From Petrosia ficiformis (Eukaryota > Porifera > Demospongiae > Haplosclerida > Petrosiidae): 64,000 bases of DNA. Numbering within the stretch: position 1 is the first letter of the stretch; each line of letters begins with the position of its first letter. Below are positions 12,439-23,800 of the stretch, piece by piece. The notes under the pieces were generated by a model, which was not told the origin of the DNA, ran no database searches, and worked only from the letters and a program-made list of their open reading frames with translations. The stretch is taken from contig OX345652.1 of NCBI GenBank assembly GCA_947044365.1, positions 627,501 to 691,500 of the forward strand, read 5' to 3'. The translations under genes and the position numbers were made by a program.

Positions 12439-12475
12439 TGTATGTATGTATGTATGTATGTATGTATGTATGTAC
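12404..12475. repeat. (TATG)n microsatellite
   Basis: About 17 copies of TATG directly precede the start exon of the SAM gene. On the minus strand it reads (CATA)n and ends in TATACAG|CAAAT, which can serve as an acceptor for a 5' untranslated exon. Confidence 0.9.
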
Positions 12476-13690
12476 GTGATATAAAAATACAAACATGAAT
12501 AATTATAATAAAATAAAAGTGTGTTTAGGGGCTTGGAAATATTGAGCTGACTCACATATTTAGCGTAACAAGATATATCGTATCGCTATAATTGCTTTTT
12601 GATGAGTGTGTATTAATTATTGCTGATGGCGGCACTAGTGTCTCTACTTTTTGTGTATTCAAAAACTGGGGCCTGAAGAAGTAAGTGTAATTGCAGTCTA
12701 AGTACACAGATCTTTGATGAAACTGAAGTACTCCTTCAAGAATGACTTCCTTATGTCTGAAACTCAACAACCTATTATACTTACTTAAAGATTCTTGCAT
12801 CATCTTTATACCGTTTCTCTGCTATATACAACAATTATTAGTATTTTGCAGTTTTACATTCTTCCTGAATCTTCAAGCAGGTGTATAACTTGAGCGCGCG
12901 TTGTGTTACGTGCCATGCCCATTAATTGACCGAGCCCCCGGAATGACGCAATTTCCTTAACTACATATACAACACATAGTCGCACAAGTAACACAAACAC
13001 ACGCACACATATATATGTATATAGTTCACACCCGTGGGAAAGCAATCATAGGGATGGCCCTATGGGCTATAAAAATTGGTTACATTTTCATAAAAAAGAA
13101 TCACAAAATAATGTTATTTATATAGTATGGTATGGTATAAGAATTATAGTACATTGTTGTGTAGGTGTATTGGCATTGTTAGGTATTATATCAGGTTGTA
13201 TTTGGTCTCACTCAATCATGAGATGGTTGTACTCTGTGGTTTGTATAAGTACAATAAATTATTATATAGAAATTCACTACATATTTTATTGTAGAATTTC
13301 GTGTTTTCATACTACATAAAGTACACACATTATAATAAAAGAAAGCAGAGATTGTGTTCAGATAAGTTTAGGTATTATAAAAGCAGCAAGGGGTGTGGTT
13401 AATTAGATACAGTAGAATATAGAGGGTAAGACCAAACAGTGATTATAAAAGTATATAACGCTGTGAAATTTGATATCTAAGAAGCTCAACGATAGCTCTT
13501 CCTGGATACCATAGTTCCTTGATGCCCTGTACAAAATGGCGGATGCAAGCAGGTAAATCAAAATTATTTTGCAGAAAAGTGCCAATGTCACATATATACA
13601 TGTATATACATGTATATATATATATATACATGTATATACATGTATATATATATATATAATACATGTACATACATGTGGGAGAGCACCTAA
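12476..13690. other. 5' flank of the SAM gene, no confirmed coding exon
   Basis: 12850-12960 is richer in CpG and contains GCGCGC and TGACGCAAT (about 12944-12952, ATF/C-EBP-like on inspection), so the SAM gene promoter may lie here. At 13546 a short plus-strand ATG GCG GAT GCA AGC AG|GTAAAT looks like a start exon, but no partner exon was found. 13591-13675 is a dense run of TACATGTATA palindromes. Confidence 0.4.
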
Positions 13691-13946
13691 AGGTCATTCA
13701 TGTTCACCTTGTCCTCAGAAAAATGTTCATAACTTTAGTTTAGAATGAACAATCTTTTTACCTGCACCATTTTCATATAATTATCCTTCCCGTTTTTTTT
13801 TTGTGTATGTCAAATTTCAATCCATTGCTTCATTATTGAGTTACAGTATAATCATGTATTACCTTATGACATTAAACTATACACTATAGTACATATAAAG
13901 TCATCACATCCTAATTTTGAGGACATCAAAAATGTGAACAGACTTT
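13690..13946. mobile_element. MITE-like element, family C
   Basis: About 255 bases from AAGGTCATTCATGTTCACC to GGACATCAAAAATGTGAACA. The ends are imperfect inverted repeats (TTCACnTT... with ...AATGTGAA). Internal blocks ATGTTCATAACTTTAGTTT, ATAATTATCCTTCC, GAGTTACAGTATAATCAT and AAAGTCATCACATC recur in at least five other places in the window. Confidence 0.7.
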
Positions 13947-15306
13947 AGTATAGATTATCTTTTGTGCAACCCTTTGATAAAATTATTTCAATTTCAATTT
14001 CAATGTAGCAACTAAGAGCAAGAGAAGAATGGAATTGTATATGGATGGCATTATGGAAGTGCAAAAAGGAATAGAATTATTTAGTACAAGTAATCAGAGA
14101 TAGATGTTGATAATATCAAAGAATGTATAATTTTGTATGTGTAATATCAATTCAGAATTTCAAAGATATGTAAAGGTGTGTTGATTAGCAAATTAAAATA
14201 CAAAAAACTGTAGTTTTAAATGATGTCATGCCACCCACTGAGTGTAGGTGGATAGTACCAGCTGTTTCAAAATAGATTATGTCGTGGCTACACCTACATG
14301 TAACATATATTAACATAACTCTTACATTAATTACATATAATTTGTCATGCATGATTTAAAAAATACATATCACGACATTATTGGGAGTATAGTACTCACA
14401 TGATTCTTGACAGAGTAATTACATGTGTACATGTATAGTTAATAAATATATTTAAGAGTACTATTATACATGTATATAATATATACATGTATAATTACAT
14501 AGGCAAACGGTACTAATCACACACACCACATGTACATTGTACATACATGTACTAATGGTCATATACGCATACTTCAGACAGACAGACAGACAGACACACA
14601 CACATCAATATAGACACACAATCACATTAAGAAACATACAGACACATATATATGTACATACATGTACACTGTACATACATGTACACTGTACATACAGACT
14701 ATTAAAAGAGACATATGTACGTGTACATGTACATTTCAAAACAATGAGAGCCTTATACAGAGGTTTACTCCACATTCAGAGCTAATGCGCTATTAACATG
14801 TATGTGTTATTAGATTAAGACTGAGTGATAGTGTAAATTTTACTATCACGATAGTACAGGATTGACTATTCATGATAGTGAATAGTATCACAATAGTGTA
14901 TATGTGACATTTAATACATTGAAAATTGACTAAAGTTTTCTGGCATGAAAGAAAAAAACATTTAGCTAGATTGAGTACCAAGTAGTTCACTGGTACACTG
15001 AGAAGACATCTCTTGAGGATTACCCTTACCTTTATTACCAATCCAATCTGTTCAAAGTCTTTTAGTAAGAATTCTTCATGCTTGAAAGCAAAGATTTGTT
15101 GTATAATATAACTACAACAAATCTTGCAGGTATCTATCTTCCTTTCTATCTTTGTTTATGAAGGGTCTTTGCTGAAAACTCAACGCAAGCTTCAAACCTC
15201 ACTGAAGAACATTCGAAATTGTGGCCATCTTTATTAATTAACGCCACGTGTTTCTGAAATGCACACGCATAGTTGCCATGTGTCACTATTGCGATATCAG
15301 GTTTGC
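13947..15306. other. Intergenic, nothing coding recognised
   Basis: AT-rich sequence with several short inverted repeats: TACATGTA runs at 14400-14740, and an interrupted palindrome of CACTATC/GATAGTG type at 14825-14900. Short frames here lack splice signals or family resemblance. Confidence 0.5.
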
Positions 15307-17155
15307 TAACATACAATGTACACACATGTTCAAGTACATGTATACATGCTAACATACAATGTACACACATGTTCAAGTACATGTATACATGCTAACATAC
15401 AATGTACTCACATGTTCAAGTACATGTATACATTAGTGATGGGCGATATATCGATATTTTATCGATATAAACGATATTTTACGGTATCGATACGGTATCG
15501 TATCGCCCGGTCAATATCGAGGGAAACGATATTGCGACCACACCCACTTATTAATACTTAATTTTAATATAAATTAATAAAATAATTATTATTATTCATT
15601 ATTATTATTCATTATTATTGTAATAAAACTTAATTAATTATTAATAATTAATATTAATTATGTATTTGAATACGCGCAAGTCCGCGAGCAGCTGTAAAAA
15701 CTGAGAATGTGGACATGATTCTGTTCTTGAATAAATATTGTTGAGTTTTGACCTTTTTTATAAACAAAACAGTAAAAAGGGGCGTGTTTGGGGTGTGGCT
15801 TAATATCATATCGATACTAATATCGATATCACCGATAAATGCCTAATATTGTATCGTATCATATCGATTGAATATTTCCAGTATCGCCCATCACTAGTAT
15901 ACATACTAACATACAATGTACACACATGTTCAAGTACATGTACATGTATACATGCTAACATACAATGTACACACATGTTCAAGTACATGTATACATGCTA
16001 ACATACAATGTACTCACATGTTCAAGTACATGTATACATACTAACATACAATGTACACACATGTTCAAGTACATGTACATGTATACATGCTAACATACAA
16101 TGTACACACATGTTCAAGTACATGTACATGTATACATGCTAACATACAATGTACACACATGTTCAAGTACATGTATACATACTAACATACAATGTACACA
16201 CATGTTCAAGTACATGTACATGTATACATGCTAACATACAATGTACACACATGTTCAAGTACATGTATACATGCTAACATACAATGTACTCACATGTTCA
16301 AGTACATGTATACATACTAACATACAATGTACACACATGTTCAAGTACATGTACATGTATACATGCTAACATACAATGTACACACATGTTCAAGTACATG
16401 TACATGTATACATGCTAACATACAATGTACACACATGTTCAAGTACATGTATACATACTAACATACAATGTACACACATGTTCAAGTACATGTACATGTA
16501 TACATGCTAACATACAATGTACACACATGTTCAAGTACATGTACATGTATACATGCTAACATACAATGTACACACATGTTCAAGTACATGTACATGTATA
16601 CATGCTAACATACAATGTACACACATGTTCAAGTACATGTACATGTATACATGCTAACATACAATGTACACACATGTTCAAGTACATGTATACATACTAA
16701 CATACAATGTACACACATGTTCAAGTACATGTACATGTATACATGCTAACATACAATGTACACACATGTTCAAGTACATGTACATGTATACATGCTAACA
16801 TACAATGTACACACATGTTCAAGTACATGTACATGTATACATGCTAACATACAATGTACACACATGTTCAAGTACATGTACATGTATACATGCTAACATA
16901 CAATGTACACACATGTTCAAGTACATGTATACATACTAACATACAATGTACACACATGTTCAAGTACATGTACATGTATACATGCTAACATACAATGTAC
17001 ACACATGTTCAAGTACATGTACATGTATACATGCTAACATACAATGTACTCACATGTTCAAGTACATGTATACATGCTAACATACAATGTACACACATGT
17101 TCAAGTACATGTACATGTATACATGCTAACATACAATGTACACACTACACAGTAC
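15307..17155. repeat. 43/49-bp satellite array interrupted by a transposon
   Basis: The unit GCTAACATACAATGTACACA followed by CATGTTCAAGTACATGTATA recurs about 30 times in two lengths that differ by one TACATG insertion (43 and 49 bases). The lengths alternate in runs, suggesting higher-order duplication. A hAT-like element splits the array at 15434-15896. Confidence 0.95.
15434..15896. mobile_element. Non-autonomous hAT-type element with intact ends and target duplication
   Basis: 463 bases with perfect 15-base terminal inverted repeats (TAGTGATGGGCGATA at the left, its complement at the right). Both sides are flanked by the same eight bases GTATACAT (15426-15433 and 15897-15904). Eight-base target duplications are the hallmark of the hAT superfamily. 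The inner ends are rich in ATATCGATA motifs, the centre is AT-rich, and no transposase frame exists. It must be mobilised in trans if it is mobile. Confidence 0.9.
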
Positions 17156-17750
17156 ACACACTTCTACCAATGCAATAAACATATAATGTACATGTACATA
17201 CTTATATTATACATTTATACATGTTTACATGCTGTATACACTCAAAAGCATATTTACATGATGTCACAAGTTAATAATGACATATTAATAGACATCATAC
17301 ATGTATATTAGTTTAGACACTGAAAAAATAACATATTACAAGACTGAAAGCTAATTCTGTCTCCAATAGCCTAAACATTTATTTCATTTCAAAACTATTA
17401 ATGATATTCTTGTTGTTTCTGTTTGGATGCCTTGAAAATTCTTTGTAGGCTGTTACACTATACTTGGCATTCCATATATGGACGCCCACCAATGGAAAGT
17501 TTTGGTTATATTTTTCTCGAAATAATTTTGAAATTCTTTTTATTAGAATTATTGAGTATTTATGGTATGTTAGGACAACAGATACGGTAGAGTACCTTTA
17601 AATAATTTTGAAATCCTTTTAAATAGAAAATTATTTAAGGTTTATATATGTAGCTTAAAAATTGTTAGTGAAATAAACACTAGTATTAAATTTCATAGAG
17701 CATATTATAGTATTACCATGACAACCATAATAACAGCCCCTACACACATA
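17156..17750. other. Intergenic, nothing coding recognised
   Basis: AT-rich unique sequence between two tandem arrays. No exon, RNA gene or element was recognised. Confidence 0.5.
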
Positions 17751-17754
17751 AATG

Positions 17755-18125
17755 TTATATACATACAATAAATACATACATACATACATACATGCATGTA
17801 CATACATACGTACATACATACATACCTACTACATACATACATACATGTACATACATACATACATACATACATACATACATACATACATACATACATACAT
17901 ACATACATACATACATACATGCATACATACACACATACATACATACATACATACATACATACATACATGCATACATATACACATACATACACACATACAT
18001 ACAATACACACACATATATATACACGCATACATACATACATAATTACATACATACATACAACATACATGTACATACATACTTCCATATATACTGTACATA
18101 CATAATACACATACATGTACATGTG
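17755..18125. repeat. (ACAT)n tetranucleotide microsatellite
   Basis: About 370 bases of ACAT with scattered variants (GCAT, ACAC). Open frames on both strands reading THIH/MYVC are repeat artefacts. Confidence 0.97.
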
Positions 18126-18374
18126 ATGTTATGATCCTATTATATTTCAATAAAAAAGATATAATTACTCCATAAAGATATATTTAAAATTATCATATAT
18201 ATACATAACACATATACAAATGGTAATGTTGTATAATTATTCATCTTTCATATATTTTTCTACAAATCTATATATTTATTGATTGGTCTATTGTTAATCT
18301 ATCTAGTGTTTATTTTATTATCTTTATGGCTTTTGTTCTATCTATAAATTTGTTAATCTATCCATCTATTTACA

Positions 18375-18685
18375 TGTATCGATTCATCTATCTATCTGAT
18401 AGTCTATTATACATTTGTTAATCTATCCATCTATCCGATAGTCTATTATACATTTGTTAATCTATCTATCCGATAGTCTATTATACATTTGTTAATCTAT
18501 CCATCCATCCGATAGTCTATTATACATTTGTTAATCTATCTATCCGATAGTCTATTATACATTTGTTAATCTATCCATCCATCCGATAGTCTATTATACA
18601 TTTGTTAATCTATCCATCCATCCGATAGTCTATTATACATTTGTTAATCTATCCATCTATCTATCTATCCATCCATTGTCTATTT
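18375..18685. repeat. About 40-bp minisatellite (CCGATAGTCTATTATACATT)
   Basis: Seven copies of a unit containing CCGATAGTCTATTATACATT and TGTTAATCTATC, separated by variable numbers of CATC. Length variation comes from the CATC part. Confidence 0.9.
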
Positions 18686-18850
18686 ATAAAACAATAAGGA
18701 AATTAATTAATTATTTATTTATTTAGTTAACTAATCATAACAGTATTTTTTAATTTGTTATCATGTTGCCGATACAACACACATGCAAAAAAACAAACTC
18801 ATCTATTGTCAACAAATTCACTTATACTGTGAAAGAAAGGTACATACATA

Positions 18851-19190
18851 CACTAGTGTTGTTTTAGTTAACTATAACTAAAACCCCTTTTAGCAAGGTA
18901 TTTTGACTTTTAGTTAACTAAACTATAACTAAATTACAAGTCTACAGCAATAACTATAATTAATAATTAAAATGACCCTAATATTACCTTAGTTACATTT
19001 ATAACTAAAACTCCTTTTAATAAGGTATTATAACTAAACTATAACTAAATTACATATCTGTAGCAATAACTATAATTAACTAAAATGAGCCTAATATTAC
19101 CTTAGTTATAACCATAACTAAAATCATGATAAACTAGACATACTATGACTATAACTAAAAGTGGTTATTATTGTTATACTGAAACTACAC
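18851..19190. mobile_element. MITE-like element, family A, with internal duplication
   Basis: Starts CACTAGTGTTGTTTTAGTTA and ends near ATACTGAAACTACAC. The internal block ACTAAACTATAACTAAATTAC occurs twice, as do CCTAATATTACCTTAGTTA blocks, so this copy carries an internal tandem duplication that makes it longer than the 224-base form. Confidence 0.7.
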
Positions 19191-19494
19191 ACATACATGC
19201 ACACGTGTATTTATAGATATTAACTTGGCTACTGTTAGCATACATCCAGCTGTGCTCTCAAAGATAACAGTTAGCATGAAACATGTACACAATACTTATA
19301 TTCTAATACCTGCTAAAGCTGTTGTTTTAGCATGCAAAAAAATAACTAGCATGTGAAAATAGTTACATATTTCAAATAACCACAATATGAATCTATTTAT
19401 TATTTTTATTACACCAGCAAAAATTTAAGGATTATGAAATATTTATAAAGTTCAACAGGTCAAATTACCCAAGTCTGTTAATATTCACAATTAC

Positions 19495-19690
19495 CTTAAA
19501 ATTAGGATGTGATGACTTTATATGTAATATAGGGCAATGTCATCACTTATGCCATTGAACTATACACTTAATGATTATACTCATAAGGTTAATGAAGCTG
19601 AAATTTGACATGAACAGGAAGGATAATTATATGAAAATGATGTATAGTAATTATTGAGTTTACTTCCTATCACTGTAATTCCATTGACTA
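19495..19690. mobile_element. MITE-like element, family C, inverted and partial
   Basis: Reads in the opposite direction to the 13.7-kb copy: AATTAGGATGTGATGACTTT, then TTGAACTATACACTTAATG and TTTGACATGAACAGGAAGG. The far end is missing or strongly diverged. Confidence 0.6.
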
Positions 19691-20171
19691 TAGTGTACTT
19701 TGTGATTGAAGTACACTGTACTTCAAATGTACTACACAGTATTACACCTTAGTACTATGTATACACACAAATGTAAATGGAATTCACACATTACTATGAT
19801 CACAGTACTATAGTACTACTTAGAAGTACAGTCGACTATCACCTTTTTAAAATGTAACTCTCATCATAGAATGTAAACTTAATACACCCTGATACTATAG
19901 GTAAAAGGTTGTTGGTGATTCCAATCCAAAGACATGAATGCGGAGGACAAGGTGACTGTGAATGACCTATAGCTACATGTATAGTACTCAATGCATCTCT
20001 TATCCTTTTCCTTACACAAATGATCTGCAACTTTATGTTACAATTGAGTATACTGATATCAAACTGTCCATTGTTTTACAACATTTTGTAACAGCTATGG
20101 TCAATTATATAAATATATATATTATAAATAATTAAAATAATAAAAGAAAATTATTTTTAAAATGAAAGAGT

Positions 20172-20406
20172 ATGTAGAGATATAAAAACTGAAAAGTACA
20201 GGAACAAGATTGGGATGGTACCTTAGCAACAAAATTAAACACCACTTCCACATAACAACCCTACATATGTATAGCTAGAGTATAAGCATAATATAAAGAA
20301 GCAATACTTGTGTAGGGTTGTTATGTGGAACTGGTGTTCAGTTTTGTTGATAAGGTACCATTCGAAACTTGTTCCTGTGCTTTTTTGGTTTTGATATCCC
20401 TACACA
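20172..20406. mobile_element. Long foldback element (arms about 90 bases)
   Basis: The left arm includes CACAGGAACAAG-like, GGTACCTTAGCAACAAAAT and TCCACATAACAACCCTACA blocks; the right arm carries their complements (TGTAGGGTTGTTATGTGGA, TTTTGTTGATAAGGTACC, CTTGTTCCTGTGC). The arms are about 90% alike by eye over nearly their whole length, with a loop of roughly 50 bases, so the RNA or single strand would fold into one long hairpin. No coding capacity. Confidence 0.8.
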
Positions 20407-20749
20407 TTCCTCCATTTTTTATATTTCATTTTTGTATGAAGACACTTAATAGCCAGTTGCTGGCAAGAGCAAACAGTAAAGATGTGTACTAAACTATAAC
20501 AGGCACAAAGAAACAAACACAATATATATATATATATACTAACACATACATACACAGGTACACACCTACATAACTCAAATTCAGTATTTAGTACACTCAC
20601 CTCAATGCAGGTTGTTACCTTTCTTTGCAAAATTTTATCTTTAAGAGCAATATCACTTATATTTGCTTGCAATACAATAGCAATGTAAATATAAGGAAGA
20701 AGTCAATGGAGGTCATAAGTCCCTTTGCTTTATTTAATCAATTATTGTT

Positions 20750-20839
20750 GTGTCACGTGACATATCTGACATAATTAAATTTAATTAAAATAAGTATGTG
20801 TAAACACGTGGTCCTTAATGACTAGTTGACTACTTTAAC
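20750..20839 (+). promoter_or_regulatory. PAK1IP1 proximal promoter with two E-boxes
   Basis: Directly upstream of the PAK1IP1 start codon are a 10-base palindrome GTCACGTGAC (20752-20761) and a second CACGTG at 20805-20810. CACGTG is bound by bHLH-zip factors such as MYC/MAX, USF and MITF. MYC control would suit a ribosome-biogenesis gene, but that is inference. Confidence 0.5.
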
Positions 20840-23800
20840 ATGGCTGATCTTGAAGTGGAGATAGTAGTTGGAACTTATGATCATATGATTAGAGGATTAT
20901 CTTATGATCTTCTTAATGATAAGGAAGTATGTAAGAAACAGCTGTTCCACATACTTGAATTTGTCAACAATAAATGTATGTTGTGTCTATAATTATTATT
21001 CTATTTCCTAGGTATTGAAATCAAAATATCATGAGAAAAGTCATATGGGTTTAGTATCTTCGCTTGCCTCTTCAGGAGGTGTACTAGCGTCTGGTAGTGC
21101 TGATGAAACAATCAGGTATGTATCAATTTATATAAAGCTCATTTACACCACAGGAAAATAACTTTAGTTCGGAATGACCAACAATCTTTTTACCTTCACC
21201 ATATACATATAATCATCCATCTTGTTCTTTTTTGTGATGTCAAATTTTGCATCATTCTTGAGTTACAGTATATTCATATATTAACATTCATATACATGTA
21301 CATCATTCTTATTTTTATATTACTATAAAATTTCAAAGTTATTTTTATTTAACCCTTTGTTATCATGATATATCACAGTGTTCTGCCCACACTGGTCGGC
21401 ACTGGTCGGGAATAACCACCTCTCAGATGAATTAACCACCTCTTAGATAAATTAACCACCTCTCAGATAGTACATATATAGGCTACTGAGACAGAATTAA
21501 GTATATACTGGATAAACAGCACTAAATGCAATGTAGAATCCAACCACCATTCTAAATATCCTGGGCAGAACACTGATATGAGTTTTAATCAATATCGTTT
21601 TTTTTTTAAATTAATTTGACCAGAAACATGTAAACCTAAAGCGTCTTCATTCCAGATGACAAGTCGATGAGTAAACTAACCCCTGAGCATATCTATACTA
21701 GCACTCAATAATTTTGTAATCCACATTTTCCAATATAATAATAGTATTCATTGAATTTATATAATTTTTTACATGGATAGTTTATCTCAGTTGTAAATAG
21801 TGATCGTTTCTTTCCTTACATATACACAAACATATTAGATTATATAATATCAGAAATCATACCGAGATTGGTACACTAATGCTACATGAAGGTACATATA
21901 CATGTACACGATCATATCATATAAATTTCATTATACTTGTAGTTGTGTGATGCACACACCACAATATCTTACTAAAAAGGTTTTTAATTGAGAGTTATAA
22001 TGCATCATTAAAAGATGTTTAGTAAACATGTTATGGTGATTGATACACTGTGTATATACAACTTGAGTCCACCCATGCCACTCCTAGATTTTAGACTACT
22101 TTAACTTGCAACAACATCTTAGCTACAAGCCTTCTGGGTCTCCAGAAGCCACCAAAGGCAACCTCAGATGGCCTAATTTTAAAATTTCCTGGAGGAGAAT
22201 ACCCCCGGGACCCTTTGAGAGCAGTGCAATTCACATGATTCATTCTTTCCTCTCCGTAGCAAAAAATCTTGCCTGTAAATATAACTGTATTTATGTTCTT
22301 ACTAACTCCTCGTATCATAGGTACAATTACATGTTTGGAGTTTTATGATGACAAATTGATCAGTACGGGAGAAGATGGGTTGATATGTATATGGGACTGT
22401 CATAATTGGGAATGCCAGCATTACCTAACTGGACACAGGTAGAATTAATCTGACATGGAGTAATAGTAATAGTATAGATTACATGTTTAGTAATAGAGGC
22501 TGATATGTATATGGGACTGTCATAATTGGGAATGCCAGCATTACCTAACTGGACACAGGTAGAATTAATAGTACATGATGTAATAGTTACATTACGTGCT
22601 TCAAGGTAATAGTAATAATAGATACTAGATAGAGGTAATAGTATTTGTAATAGTAATAGACAGTCTCAATGTTGAGGTAATAGTAATAATTGACCTTAAG
22701 TAATATGTTCATTTATAGTAGGGCCAGTGGAGAGACATTTTAGTAGTGGAGAGAAATATTTTTGGCTGGAAAAGTGTAGACTTATTGATTGTCTTTCACA
22801 CTGCTGTAGTAATTCATCAATAGTGATAGTATATGTGTAATATAGTAATACTAATATATTACACTGACTTAGGAGGTATTTTAATAGTAATAATTATACT
22901 CATTTCTAAGGTAATAGTATATAATATATTATGTTGTATTGTCATGTATAATGTTTACTCTTGGAAATGATCTATATTAATAATAGTACAGTAAGTGGAC
23001 TAAAGTTCATAGTTACATGTACATGTGCTCATCAGTAACAGGTAACGATGTAATGATGATGTGTAATGGCCCTTACTTATATTCTAGAATATTGTTTGAT
23101 TTTACATGTACATGTACCTGATAAGAAATATTTAACATACATGAAAATTCATGTGCCTAGCATGCTAGCAATAGGCATACAAACGATTAACAACAAACAA
23201 GCAGCCACAATGGATTATAAAATTCATTAAACACAGCCACAATGGGTTTAGAAAATATTAAAGCAGCCACCCTGGATAACAATCAGCCACCATGGCTTAG
23301 AAAAATAACAATCAGCCACAATGGCTTAGAAAATAAGCAGCCACAATGGCTTGGAAAATAAGCAGCCAGAATGGCTTAGAAAAATTCAAAGTAAAAATGG
23401 AACACTGAATGCCCAAAACATGGTTACTATAGTTACTATATGAGGTACATGTGTAGCAGCCAATGATGAACATGGAATTGCCGTTTGATATAATCGACAT
23501 GTAGATTGTAGATTGTAATGAAAACATTGGATCACCTGAGGTTGCTAATTGATGTATGTGTATGTGTGTTTTATTTTAATAATTTAGTGTTTCCTTTCTC
23601 ACCTGTCAATTAATGACATGATGTGTATGTACATAGTGATAATGATGTACGCTTACATGTGTACACATCTGCATTGCACATTCTATATGTACATGTACAT
23701 GTAAAGAATGATAATCATGTACATGTACACATGTACATGTTATATACATTCTATATGTACATTACTGTATTTATGTGCTGTTGTACATGTACACTGCACA

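Noticed and set aside
12552..13045. Minus-strand frames of 83 and 63 residues upstream of the SAM gene
   Set aside because: No domain, weak start context, and position fits 5' untranslated exon or promoter sequence.
13546..13562. Possible first exon MADASR followed by GTAAAT on the plus strand
   Set aside because: Good context and donor but no partner exon in the next 7 kb; too short to support alone.
17752..18150. Several frames reading THIHTYIH or MYVCMYVC
   Set aside because: Pure (ACAT)n microsatellite, open in many frames on both strands.
22091..22348. 75- and 80-residue frames in PAK1IP1 intron 3
   Set aside because: The plus frame overlaps exon 4 in another phase; the minus frame has no splice partners and looks like a dispersed-repeat fragment.
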